A stretch of 64,000 nt of DNA, taken from the NCBI RefSeq assembly GCF_026344005.1, contig NZ_JAPKNH010000002.1:496001-560000 (forward strand), written 5' to 3'. The notes beneath the pieces are model-generated. The model was not told where the DNA came from and searched no databases. It worked only from the letters and a program-made list of their open reading frames with translations. Positions 32,410 through 41,129 of this stretch are shown here, piece by piece. The translations under genes were made by a program, and so were the position numbers. Source of the DNA: Kaistia terrae. Lineage in GTDB: Bacteria; Pseudomonadota; Alphaproteobacteria; Rhizobiales; Kaistiaceae. Every line of letters starts with the position of its first letter. Positions within the stretch are counted from its first letter, which is position 1.

Positions 32410-34146
32410 TTACTGCGCCTTGCCGGCGGCCCAGCTCTTCACCAGCTGGTCATAATCGACGGTGATCGGCTTTTCCTTCTCGTTCTCGATCTTCAGCTGC
32501 GGCGCGAGATTGCCCTTCTTGACCGCATCGGCGTTCCAGTAGGCGAGGTCGTGCTCCTCGGCGAGCTTCGGGCCGATATCGCCCTGGATGCCGGCCCGCT
32601 CGAGGCGCTGCAGCACTTTCTCCTGCTCGGCGCAGAGCGAGTCCATCGCTTCCTGCGGCGTCTTGGCGCCGGAGGCGGCGTCACCGACCGCCTGCCACCA
32701 GAGCTGTGCCAGCTTCGGATAGTCCGGCACGTTGGTGCCGGTCGGCGACCACTGCACGCGGGCCGGCGAACGGTAGAACTCGATCAGGCCGCCCAGTTCC
32801 GGCGCGCGCTTGGTGAAGCTCGGGTGCTGGATCGAGCTTTCGCGGATCAGGGTCAGGCCGACATGGCTTTTCTTGACGTCGACGGTCTTGGAGGTGACGA
32901 ACTGCGCATAGAGCCATGCGGCCTTGGCGCGGTCCTCAGGCGTCGATTTCAGGATCGTCCACGAGCCAACGTCCTGGTAGCCGAGCTTCATGCCGTCCTT
33001 CCAGTAGACGCCATGCGGCGAGGGCGCCATCCGCCACTTTGGCGTGCCGTCCGCGTTCATCACGGGTAGTCCGGGCTTGACCATGTCTGCCGTGAAAGCG
33101 GTGTACCAGAAGATCTGCTGCGCGACCGCGCCCTGGGCCGGCACGGGGCCGGATTCGGAGAAGGTCATGCCTTGAGCTTCCGGCGGCGCGTAGGCCTTCA
33201 GCCAGTCGAGATATTTCTGGACCGAATAGACAGAGGCCGGTCCGTTGGTGTCGCCGCCGCGTGCGACGCAGGAGCCGACGGGTCTCGACTTCTCGTCGAC
33301 CTTGATGCCCCATTCGTCGACCGGCAGGCCGTTCGGAATGCCCTTGTCGCCATTGCCGGCCATGGAGAGCCAGGCGTCGGTGAAGCGCCAGCCGAGCGAC
33401 GGGTCCTTCTTGCCATAGTCCATATGGCCATAGACCTTCTTCCCGTCGACGTCGCGACCGGTGAAGAATTCGGCGATGTCCTCATAGGCCGACCAGTTGA
33501 CCGGAACGCCGAGGTCGTAGCCATACTTGGCCTTGAACTCTTCCTTGTTCTTGGCGTCGTTGAACCAGTCATACCGGAACCAGTAGAGGTTGGCGAACTG
33601 CTGGTCGGGCAGCTGGTAGAGCTTGCCGTCCGGGGCGGTGGTGAAGGAGGTTCCGATGAAATCGGCGATGTCGAGGCCCGGATTGGTGACGTCCTTGCCC
33701 TCGTTCGCCATCCAGTCGGTCAGGCTGCGGGCCTGCAGGTAGCGCCAGTGCGTACCGATCAGGTCGCTGTCGTTGACATAGGCGTCGTAGATATTCTCGC
33801 CCGACTGCATCTGTGTCTGCAGCTTCTCGATGACGTCGCCTTCGCCGATCAGGTCATGCGTGATCTTGATGCCGGTGATATCGGTGAACGCCTTGGCGAG
33901 CGTCTTCGACTCATATTCGTGCGTGGTGATCGGCTCCGACACGACCTTGATGTCCATGCCGGCAAACGGCTTGGCGGCATCGATGAACCACTGCATTTCC
34001 TTTTCCTGATCGGCGCGCGAGAGCGACGACAGGTCGCCGATCTCGCCGTCGAGGAACTTCTTCGCGGCGTCCATATCTGCGAAGGCAGGCGTAGCAAATA
34101 TCATGACGACCATCGTCGCCGTGGATGTTAAGAGACTGCGTCGCAT
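32410..34146 (-). CDS. glpV: Glycerol/glycerol-3-phosphate ABC transporter binding protein GlpV
   Basis: The 578-residue periplasmic protein has a signal peptide MRRSLLTSTATMVVMIFATP ending at AFA-DMDAAKK. Its length and the sequences WFIDAAKPFAGMDIKVVSEP and KLYQLPDQQFANLYWFRYDW match GlpV of the rhizobial GlpSTPQUV glycerol importer. ATG 34146 follows GGGAGGA; longer in-frame extension is not coding-like. It is the last gene of the glp operon, 73 bp after glpU, and is followed by a terminator. Confidence 0.93.
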   Translation of the reverse strand: MRRSLLTSTATMVVMIFATPAFADMDAAKKFLDGEIGDLSSLSRADQEKEMQWFIDAAKPFAGMDIKVVSEPITTHEYESKTLAKAFTDITGIKITHDLIGEGDVIEKLQTQMQSGENIYDAYVNDSDLIGTHWRYLQARSLTDWMANEGKDVTNPGLDIADFIGTSFTTAPDGKLYQLPDQQFANLYWFRYDWFNDAKNKEEFKAKYGYDLGVPVNWSAYEDIAEFFTGRDVDGKKVYGHMDYGKKDPSLGWRFTDAWLSMAGNGDKGIPNGLPVDEWGIKVDEKSRPVGSCVARGGDTNGPASVYSVQKYLDWLKAYAPPEAQGMTFSESGPVPAQGAVAQQIFWYTAFTADMVKPGLPVMNADGTPKWRMAPSPHGVYWKDGMKLGYQDVGSWTILKSTPEDRAKAAWLYAQFVTSKTVDVKKSHVGLTLIRESSIQHPSFTKRAPELGGLIEFYRSPARVQWSPTGTNVPDYPKLAQLWWQAVGDAASGAKTPQEAMDSLCAEQEKVLQRLERAGIQGDIGPKLAEEHDLAYWNADAVKKGNLAPQLKIENEKEKPITVDYDQLVKSWAAGKAQ

Positions 34147-34219
34147 GTGGAATCCTCCCAAGGGTTTTTCTAGCGACTTGGCGCGGCCATCTGCAAAATG
34201 GCCGCGCCATCCTTCTTTC

Positions 34220-34501
34220 TCACACCCAGCGGAACACGAGGACCGCATAGACGAGAGAGAGGCCGAGCGCCCACCACAGGTTCGGGCCGACAAGGCCGAG
34301 CCAGGCGAGGCAGATGAAGGCGCTGCCGAGCAGCGAAACGAAAAGCCGGTCACCGCGCGTTGTCTCGAAGCGCAGAATTCCGACACGCGGCGCGCCGCCG
34401 GGGCGGGCATATTCCCAGACCCCCATGCCGACGAGCAGCAGGAAAATCGTCGCGAAGAAGATCGCGGTCGGCGGCGTCCAGGCCATCCAGGCGAAGTTCA
34501 T
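34220..34501 (-). CDS. glpU: Small membrane protein GlpU (DUF2160)
   Basis: The 93-residue protein begins MNFAWMAWTPPTAIFFATIF, then LLLVGMGVWEYARPGG and RGDRLFVSLLGSAFICLAWL, ending LVYAVLVFRWV. Three hydrophobic segments are visible. It is the DUF2160 protein found in the rhizobial glp operon between glpQ and glpV. Its role in glycerol uptake is unclear. ATG 34501 overlaps the glpQ stop (ATGA). Confidence 0.9.
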   Translation of the reverse strand: MNFAWMAWTPPTAIFFATIFLLLVGMGVWEYARPGGAPRVGILRFETTRGDRLFVSLLGSAFICLAWLGLVGPNLWWALGLSLVYAVLVFRWV

Positions 34502-35409
34502 CAGACCCTCCCGAGGGCAAAGCCCTTGGCGATATAGTTTCGGACAAACCAGATCACGAGCGCGCCGGGGATGATGGTCAGCACGCCAGCCGCCGCCAGC
34601 ACGCCCCAGTCGAGCCCCGAGGCGGAGACGGTGCGGGTCATGATCGCGGCGATCGGCTTGGCCGCCGTCGTCGTCAGCGTGCGGGCGATCAGCAGTTCGA
34701 CCCACGAGAACATGAAGCAGAAGAAGGCGGCGACGCCGATGCCGGAGGCGATCAGCGGCATGAAGATCTTCACGAAGAAGCGCGGGAAGGAATAGCCGTC
34801 GATATAGGCGGTCTCGTCGATCTCGCGCGGCACGCCGGACATGAAACCCTCAAGGATCCAGACCGCCAGCGGCACATTGAACAGGCAATGCGCCAGCGCC
34901 ACGGCGAGGTGGGTGTCGATCAGGCCGAAGGCGGAATAGAGCTGGAAGAAGGGCAGGGCGAACACCGCAGGCGGCGCCATCCGGTTGGTCAAAAGCCAGA
35001 AGAACAGGTGCTTGTCGCCGAGGAAACGATAGCGCGAGAAGGCGTAGGCCGCCGGCAAGGCCACGGCGATCGATATCACCGTATTCATCACCACATAGGT
35101 GATCGAATTGATATAGCCGTTGTACCAGGACGGATCGGTGAAGATGACGGTGTAGTTGCGCAGCGTCGGATTGTTGGGCCAGAGCGAGAAGGTATTGGTG
35201 ATCTCGACATTGGTCTTGAAGCTCATATTGACGAGCCAGTAGATCGGCAGCAGCAGGAAGGTGAGATAGATCGTCATCACCAACCAGCCGAGATGGAGCG
35301 GTTTTCGTACTTTTGGCGGCGCGACGAAACCATGGGCCTTGGCCGCGCTGGCCGGGAGCGTGCCGGCCGGGCCGTTCAGATTGATGCTCTTTGTGACGCC
35401 GGTGCTCAC
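34501..35409 (-). CDS. glpQ: Glycerol ABC transporter permease GlpQ
   Basis: The 302-residue permease begins MSTGVTKSINLNGPAGTL and has a MalG-like topology. Segments include LGWLVMTIYLTFLLLPIYWL and the EAA loop GVPREIDETAYIDGYSFPRF. It overlaps glpU by 1 bp and the preceding permease by 4 bp. With GlpP it forms the channel for glycerol. Confidence 0.93.
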   Translation of the reverse strand: MSTGVTKSINLNGPAGTLPASAAKAHGFVAPPKVRKPLHLGWLVMTIYLTFLLLPIYWLVNMSFKTNVEITNTFSLWPNNPTLRNYTVIFTDPSWYNGYINSITYVVMNTVISIAVALPAAYAFSRYRFLGDKHLFFWLLTNRMAPPAVFALPFFQLYSAFGLIDTHLAVALAHCLFNVPLAVWILEGFMSGVPREIDETAYIDGYSFPRFFVKIFMPLIASGIGVAAFFCFMFSWVELLIARTLTTTAAKPIAAIMTRTVSASGLDWGVLAAAGVLTIIPGALVIWFVRNYIAKGFALGRV

Positions 35410-36281
35410 TGTCCGCCCCGCTCATAGTTCGTCATGACGGTGTAGAAGACCCAGGAAAGCAGCAGCACGATCAGGAAGTAGATGATCGACATCGCCGCCG
35501 CCGGACCGAGATCGAACTGGCCGACCGCCAACTTCACCAGATCGATCGACAGGACGGTGGTCGAGTTGCCGGGACCGCCGCCGGTGACGACGAAGGGCTC
35601 GGTGTAGATCATGAATGAATCCATGAAGCGCAGCAGGACGGCGATCAGCAGCACGCGGTTCATCTTCGGCAGCTGGATGTAGCGGAACACCGCCCAGCGT
35701 GAGGCGCCGTCGATGCGCGCCGCCTGGTAATAAGCCTCGGGGATCGAGACCAATCCGGCATAGCAAAGCAGTGCGACGAGGCTGGTCCAGTGCCAGACAT
35801 CCATGATGATGATGGTGAACCACGCGTCGAGCGGGTCGCGGACGTAGTTGTAGTCGATGCCGAGCGCTTCCAGCGTATGGCCGAGAAGACCGATGTCGAC
35901 GCGACCGAACACCTGCCAGATCGTGCCGACGACGTTCCACGGAATGAGCAGCGGCAGCGCCATCAGCACCAGGCAGATCGAGACGCCGACGCCCTTTCGC
36001 GGCATGGAGAGCGCGACGACGATGCCGAGCGGGATCTGGATGACCAGGATGATGGCGGAGAAGATCAGGTTGCGCGCCAGGGCCTGATGGAAGCGCGGCG
36101 AACGTAGCATCTCCTCGAACCAGGCCGTGCCGGCCCAGAAGAACTCGTTGTTTCCGAACGTGTCCTGGACCGAATAATTGACGACGGTCATCAGCGGGAT
36201 GACGGCCGAGAAGGCGACGAGCAGCAGAACGGGGAGGACGAGGAACCAGGCCTTCTGGTTGATCGGCTTGTCCATGATCAC
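35406..36281 (-). CDS. glpP: Glycerol ABC transporter permease GlpP
   Basis: The 291-residue permease begins MIMDKPINQKAWFLVLPVLL and has a MalF-like topology, ending with YFLIVLLLSWVFYTVMTNYE. The EAA loop is IPEAYYQAARIDGASRWAVF. It overlaps glpT by 4 bp at its start and glpQ by 4 bp at its end. It is the partner of GlpQ. Confidence 0.93.
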   Translation of the reverse strand: MIMDKPINQKAWFLVLPVLLLVAFSAVIPLMTVVNYSVQDTFGNNEFFWAGTAWFEEMLRSPRFHQALARNLIFSAIILVIQIPLGIVVALSMPRKGVGVSICLVLMALPLLIPWNVVGTIWQVFGRVDIGLLGHTLEALGIDYNYVRDPLDAWFTIIIMDVWHWTSLVALLCYAGLVSIPEAYYQAARIDGASRWAVFRYIQLPKMNRVLLIAVLLRFMDSFMIYTEPFVVTGGGPGNSTTVLSIDLVKLAVGQFDLGPAAAMSIIYFLIVLLLSWVFYTVMTNYERGGQ

Positions 36282-37369
36282 GCCTCCCTTGCCGGCGCGC
36301 CGTCGACGAGATGACCGTCGACATACACATTGAGATGGGCGGGATCGAAGATGGCGCCAGCCCCGTCGGCCGGGAATTCCGTGCCTTCGGGCGCGACCGC
36401 CGCGATCTCGCGATTGCCGAAGGTGAGTCGCGCGATCTTGTAGCTGCCGACATCCTCGACCTTGCGGATCGTCACCGGCAAACCCTCGCCGCGGGCGACG
36501 CGGACGAATTCCGGCCGGATGCCAAGCTCGACCTTGCGATCGGCCTGCGCCTTGCCATAGGCGCGGGGCAGGCGGATCGGCGTGCCGTCAACGGTCGCGA
36601 CCGTGCCGTCGACGTCGGCGGCGAACACGTTCATGCCGGGCGAACCGATGAAATAGCCGACGAAGGTGTGGGCCGGGCGCTCGAACAATTCGGCCGGCGT
36701 GCCCATCTGCACCACCTCGCCCTCCAGCATCACCACGACCTTGTCGGCGAAAGTCAGCGCCTCGGTCTGGTCGTGCGTGACATAGACCATGGTGTAGCCG
36801 GACTTCTTGTGCAGTTGCTTCAACTGCGACCGCAGCTGCCATTTGAGCTGCGGGTCGATCACCGTCAGCGGCTCGTCGAACAGGATGGCGGCGACGTCGG
36901 AGCGCACGAGGCCACGCCCGAGCGAGATCTTCTGCTTGGCGTCGGCGGTAAGGCCGCGCGCTCGCTTGTCCAACACGTCGGTCATTTCGAGCATGGTCGC
37001 GATCTCACGGACGCGGGCATCGACGGCGGGCTCGGGAACCCGGCGGTTGCGCAGCGGGAAGGCGAGATTGTCGTAGACGGTCATCGTGTCGTAGATGACG
37101 GGGAACTGGAACACCTGCGCGATGTTGCGCGCCTCGGTCGGCATCGAGGTGACGTCGACGCCGTCGAACACAACCTGGCCGTGGCTCGGCGTGATTAGCC
37201 CTGAAATGATGTTGAGCAAAGTGGTCTTGCCACAGCCGGAGGGGCCGAGCAGGGCATAGGCGCCGCCATCTTCCCAGGTGTGGTTCAGCGGCTTCAGCGC
37301 ATAGCCGCTCGGGCCTTGCGGGTTGGGTCCGTAGGCGTGGGCGAGATTGCGAAGGTCGATCCTGGCCAT
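36278..37369 (-). CDS. glpT: Glycerol ABC transporter ATP-binding protein GlpT (degenerate signature)
   Basis: The 363-residue ATPase has Walker A GPSGCGKT (42-49), Walker B AAILFDEPL and the switch His in VTHDQTEA, all canonical. The ABC signature is not LSGGQ but LTADAKQKISLGR (140-152). The C-terminal regulatory domain follows (IRPEFVRVARGEGLPV). It works with GlpS as two different ATPase subunits. The gene starts 11 bp after glpS. Confidence 0.93.
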   Translation of the reverse strand: MARIDLRNLAHAYGPNPQGPSGYALKPLNHTWEDGGAYALLGPSGCGKTTLLNIISGLITPSHGQVVFDGVDVTSMPTEARNIAQVFQFPVIYDTMTVYDNLAFPLRNRRVPEPAVDARVREIATMLEMTDVLDKRARGLTADAKQKISLGRGLVRSDVAAILFDEPLTVIDPQLKWQLRSQLKQLHKKSGYTMVYVTHDQTEALTFADKVVVMLEGEVVQMGTPAELFERPAHTFVGYFIGSPGMNVFAADVDGTVATVDGTPIRLPRAYGKAQADRKVELGIRPEFVRVARGEGLPVTIRKVEDVGSYKIARLTFGNREIAAVAPEGTEFPADGAGAIFDPAHLNVYVDGHLVDGAPAREA

Positions 37370-37380
37370 CTCAAATCCCC

Positions 37381-38466
37381 TCAGGCCGCCATCGCGGGCG
37401 GCGTCACGACGGCGCGGCCGCTATCGGCCGAAAACACGAAGAAGCGTTCCGGATCGAGCCGAACCTCGACGCGGGCGCCGATCTCGATCGGTCGGATGCC
37501 GTGGATCAGCCCGACCCAGCGCCCGTCCGGCGCGTCGAGATGGACAAAGCTTTCCGACCCGGTGATCTCGGTGATCGCAACCGTCGCCGGCACGGAGATC
37601 GTGTCCGTGGCGGTCGGTTCCAGATGCAAATCGTGCGGGCGGAAGCCGAACAGATAGGCGCCATCGGCGAGGCGGCCGAGCCGGCCCGTGGCCGGCAGTG
37701 TCGAGCCATCCGAGACGGTGATGCGGTCGCCGGTCTTGGTGGCGCGCAACGTGTTCATCGGCGGGTCGGAGAAGGTGGTCGCGGTGGTCAGGTCGGCCGG
37801 GCGGCGATAGACCTCGGTCGTCGGGCCAAACTGGGTGACGCGTCCCTTGGAAAGCGTCGCCGTGCTGCCGCCCAGAAGCAGCGCCTCGGTCGGCTCCGTC
37901 GTCGCGTAGACGAAGATGGCGCCGGTTTCGGCGAACAGGCGTGGCAGTTCGGCGCGCAGTTCCTCGCGCAGCTTGTAGTCGAGATTGGCGAGCGGCTCGT
38001 CGAGCAGGACGAGATCGGCCTTCTTGACCACGGCGCGGGCGAGCGCAGTGCGCTGCTGCTGGCCGCCGGAAAGCTCAAGCGGGGTGCGCTTCAGCATCGG
38101 CGTCAGGCGCATCAGCTCTGCCGTCTGGCGCACGCGGCGGTCGATCTCGGTCTTGTCGACGCCGGCGACGCGCAAGGGCGAGGCGATGTTCTCGTAGACG
38201 GTCAACGTCGGGTAGTTGATGAACTGCTGGTAGACCATGGCGACGTTGCGCTTCTGGACCGGCAGGCCGGTGACCTTGACGCCGTTCATGAACACGTCGC
38301 CGCTGGTCGGCGTGTCGAGGCCGGCCATCAGGCGCATCAGGGAGGTCTTGCCCGCGAGCGTCGGGCCCAGCAGGACGTTGAGCGAGCCGCTTTCGAGGAT
38401 GAGAGAGACATCCTCGATATGCGTTGCCGCGCCGACCTTCTTCGTGACCTGTCTGAGTTCGAGCAT
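37381..38466 (-). CDS. glpS: Glycerol ABC transporter ATP-binding protein GlpS (switch His replaced)
   Basis: The 361-residue ATPase has Walker A GPTLAGKT (34-41), a good signature ELSGGQQQRTALARA and Walker B LVLLDEPLANLD. The usual switch His region reads FVYATTEPTEA, with Thr in place of His. The C-terminal TOBE-like domain has LFGFRPHDLHLEPTATDT. With GlpT it forms an asymmetric ATPase pair. It lies 27 bp after the glpD stop. Confidence 0.93.
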   Translation of the reverse strand: MLELRQVTKKVGAATHIEDVSLILESGSLNVLLGPTLAGKTSLMRLMAGLDTPTSGDVFMNGVKVTGLPVQKRNVAMVYQQFINYPTLTVYENIASPLRVAGVDKTEIDRRVRQTAELMRLTPMLKRTPLELSGGQQQRTALARAVVKKADLVLLDEPLANLDYKLREELRAELPRLFAETGAIFVYATTEPTEALLLGGSTATLSKGRVTQFGPTTEVYRRPADLTTATTFSDPPMNTLRATKTGDRITVSDGSTLPATGRLGRLADGAYLFGFRPHDLHLEPTATDTISVPATVAITEITGSESFVHLDAPDGRWVGLIHGIRPIEIGARVEVRLDPERFFVFSADSGRAVVTPPAMAA

Positions 38467-38493
38467 GGTTCCTCCCGCGCCCGAAACGGCCCT

Positions 38494-40044
38494 CTATTGG
38501 GCCGCTGTCGGTAGTCTTTCCTGCAATGCGCTGCGCATGTAATCGTCGAGCGCGGCGATCTCCGTCGCCGTCATTCGAAGACCGAGCTTGCTCCGCCGCC
38601 AGACGATATCGGCAGCGGTCCGGGCCCATTCCTGATCGATCAGATAGTGAACTTCCGCGGCGGTGAGGCCCGCGCCGAACGCGCGGCCGAGTTCGGCCTC
38701 GTTCCGCGCTGCGCCGAGAATGTCTCGCGTCCGCGTGCCGTAGTGGCGGACGAGCCGGCGGATCAACGCGCGGTTGATCGCGGGATATCTCGTGGCCAGC
38801 GTAGCGATCGTCGCCTCGACGCCGTCGACGGGGAAATCACCGCCCGGCAACGTCGCCCTGGCAGTCCATGCCGGGCCGCGCTTGCCGAGTATCGCCTCGA
38901 CATGCTCCAGCACATGCTCGGACAGCTTGCGGAAGGTTGTGATCTTGCCGCCGAAGACGTTGACGATCTTTGGCGCGTCGGCCGCGCCGTCGACCTTCAG
39001 CACGTATTCGCGGGTCGCCGCCTGCGCACTGTCGGCGCCATCGTCATAGAGCGGCCGGACGCCGGAATAGCTCCAGACCACGGAAGGCCGCAGCACCGGC
39101 TTCTTGAAATACTCGCTCGCCGCCGCGCAGAGATATTCGGTCTCCTCCTCGGAGATCTCGATCTCGCTGAGGTCGCCCTTGTAGTCACGGTCGGTGGTGC
39201 CGATCAGCGTGAAATCATCCTCATAGGGAATGGCGAAGATGATGCGGCCATCGGCATTCTGGAAGATGTAGCAGCGGTCGTGATCGAACATCTTCGGCAC
39301 GACGATGTGGCTGCCCTGCACGAGGCGGACATGGTGGCCGGCATCGGCGCCCGCCATGCCGCGCAGCACGCGGTCGGCCCAGGGGCCGGCGGCGTTGATC
39401 AGCAGCCTGGCCTCGACATGCCGGGTCTCGCCCGTCGTCATATCCTCGAGCGCGATGCGCCAATGACCGTTGATGCGCTCGACATGGCTCACGCGCGTTC
39501 GCGTAAAAATCTGCGCGCCACGATCGGCGGCGTCGCGGGCGGTCAGCGCCACGAGGCGGGCATCGTCGACCCAGCAATCGGAATATTCGAAGCCGCGACG
39601 AAAATCGCCCTTGAGCGGCGCGCCGGCCGGATCGCGGGTCAGGTCGATCGTCCTGGTGGCGGGCAAAAGCTTGCGGCCGCCGAGATGATCGTAAAGAAAC
39701 AGGCCGAGCCTCAGCAGCCAGGCCGGGCGCAGACCTTTGTGATGCGGCAGCACGAAGCGCAGCGGATGGATGATGTGCGGCGCGCTGGCCCAGAGCACTT
39801 CGCGCTCCATCAGCGATTCCCGCACCAGCCGGAATTCGTAATATTCGAGATAGCGCAGGCCGCCATGCACCAGCTTGGTCGAGCGGGACGAGGTGCCGCT
39901 CGCCAGATCGTTCATCTCGGCCAGGCCGACGCTGTAGCCACGACCGACCGCGTCGCGGGCAATGCCGCAACCGTTTACTCCGCCACCGATAATGAAGAGA
40001 TCGAGTAGGGGCAAAGTCCGGCAGTCTCCTGTGCAGTGCAGCAT
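38494..40044 (-). CDS. glpD: Glycerol-3-phosphate dehydrogenase
   Basis: The 516-residue flavoprotein has the N-terminal FAD motif LFIIGGGVNGCGIARDA, SGTSSRSTKLVHGGLRYLEY (GlpD signature), and a C-terminal DAO domain with a helical cap. It oxidises sn-glycerol-3-phosphate to DHAP on the membrane and feeds electrons to quinone. Order glpR-glpD-glpS is as in rhizobia. ATG 40044 gives the longest form; a TTG at 40014 (MPLLDLFIIGGG) after AGGAG is a plausible true start. Confidence 0.95.
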   Translation of the reverse strand: MLHCTGDCRTLPLLDLFIIGGGVNGCGIARDAVGRGYSVGLAEMNDLASGTSSRSTKLVHGGLRYLEYYEFRLVRESLMEREVLWASAPHIIHPLRFVLPHHKGLRPAWLLRLGLFLYDHLGGRKLLPATRTIDLTRDPAGAPLKGDFRRGFEYSDCWVDDARLVALTARDAADRGAQIFTRTRVSHVERINGHWRIALEDMTTGETRHVEARLLINAAGPWADRVLRGMAGADAGHHVRLVQGSHIVVPKMFDHDRCYIFQNADGRIIFAIPYEDDFTLIGTTDRDYKGDLSEIEISEEETEYLCAAASEYFKKPVLRPSVVWSYSGVRPLYDDGADSAQAATREYVLKVDGAADAPKIVNVFGGKITTFRKLSEHVLEHVEAILGKRGPAWTARATLPGGDFPVDGVEATIATLATRYPAINRALIRRLVRHYGTRTRDILGAARNEAELGRAFGAGLTAAEVHYLIDQEWARTAADIVWRRSKLGLRMTATEIAALDDYMRSALQERLPTAAQ

Positions 40045-40057
40045 AATAAGTTCATCA

Positions 40058-40115
40058 CGAAACTAAAAATGAACGATAAACGAAAGGTAATGCGGGTCAA
40101 GCGAAAGCTTCGAAA
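40058..40115. promoter_or_regulatory. Repeated CGAAA boxes upstream of glpD, putative GlpR sites
   Basis: CGAAA occurs at 40058, 40081, 40102 and 40111 (TTTCG on the coding strand), in the 230-bp gap between glpR and glpD. Such boxes are typical of DeoR/GlpR operators; assignment is by position. Confidence 0.45.
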
Positions 40116-40275
40116 GGTGTCGACGCGCCGGGAAGGGGGCTCTAAGTGGCTGGCATCGCTGCGCAATGGCTCACCCGCTTCGACGCGGGCAAGCCGTGAC
40201 CAGCGCGCAGACTGCGGCTTCGCGGACGGATTCAGCGGAGAAACGGCATGGGGCGGGGCGCGTGCGCCGCAGCGC

Positions 40276-41058
40276 TCAATCGTCCTGGCGGGCCGATTCC
40301 GGCAGAGCCTCGATCAACTCGACCTCGTTGTCGGCGCAAATCGCGCGAACGGACTCGCTCGGGCAGACATCGGTAACGAAGGTGTGGATCTGCTTCAAGC
40401 TGCCGATCCGCACCGGGGCGGTTCGGGAAAACTTGGTCGAATCCGACGCCAGAATGACATGGCGCGCATTGGCGATGATCGCCTGCGCCACTTTCACTTC
40501 GCGAAAATCATAATCGAGCAGGGAGCCGTCCTCGTCGATCGCCGAGGTGCCGACAATGGCATAGTCGACCTTGAACTGGCGGATGAAGTCGATCGCCGCC
40601 TCGCCGACGATGCCGCCATCCGAACTGCGCACGACGCCGCCGACGATCACCACCTCGATCTGCGGATAGGGGCGCATGATGTGGGCGACGTTGATGTTGT
40701 TGGTGATCACCATCAGGCCCTGATGCTGCAGCAGCGCCTGTGCGACGGCCTCGGTCGTGGTACCGATATTGATGAACAGCGAGGCGTCGTTGGGGATCCG
40801 TTCCGCCACTGCCTGGCCGATCGCCGCCTTTTCGCGGGCGGCGATCTGCGAGCGCGCCTCATAGCCGACATTCTCAACGCCGGAAGCGAGGATGGCGCCG
40901 CCATGCGTCCGCGCCATCAGCTTGCGATCGCAAAGATCGTTCAGATCCTTGCGGATCGTCTGCGGCGTGACGGCGAATTGCACGGCCAGTTCGTCGACGA
41001 GGACGCGACCGCGCTGCTTGGCGATTTCGAGAATGGCGGTCTGGCGCGATGGCAGCAT
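40276..41058 (-). CDS. glpR: DeoR family regulator GlpR
   Basis: The 260-residue protein has an N-terminal DeoR helix-turn-helix (MLPSRQTAILEIAKQRGRVL, ELAVQFAVTPQTIRKDLNDL) and a C-terminal sugar-phosphate sensor domain (IVGTSAIDEDGSLLDYDFRE). It is expected to repress glpD and the transporter genes unless glycerol-3-phosphate is bound. It is first in the minus-strand glp block. Confidence 0.93.
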   Translation of the reverse strand: MLPSRQTAILEIAKQRGRVLVDELAVQFAVTPQTIRKDLNDLCDRKLMARTHGGAILASGVENVGYEARSQIAAREKAAIGQAVAERIPNDASLFINIGTTTEAVAQALLQHQGLMVITNNINVAHIMRPYPQIEVVIVGGVVRSSDGGIVGEAAIDFIRQFKVDYAIVGTSAIDEDGSLLDYDFREVKVAQAIIANARHVILASDSTKFSRTAPVRIGSLKQIHTFVTDVCPSESVRAICADNEVELIEALPESARQDD

Positions 41059-41068
41059 GCGCTTGGCT

Positions 41069-41101
41069 TTCGAAAGTTTCGATTCAACCGAAAAACGAAA
41101 C
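41069..41101. promoter_or_regulatory. CGAAA/TTTCG cluster upstream of glpR, putative autoregulatory operator
   Basis: CGAAA at 41071, 41089 and 41096 and an inverse TTTCG at 41078 lie between the glpR ATG and the TIM-barrel gene stop. Confidence 0.45.
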
Positions 41102-41129
41102 TAGCACCGCAATCGCCTGACCGCATCCC

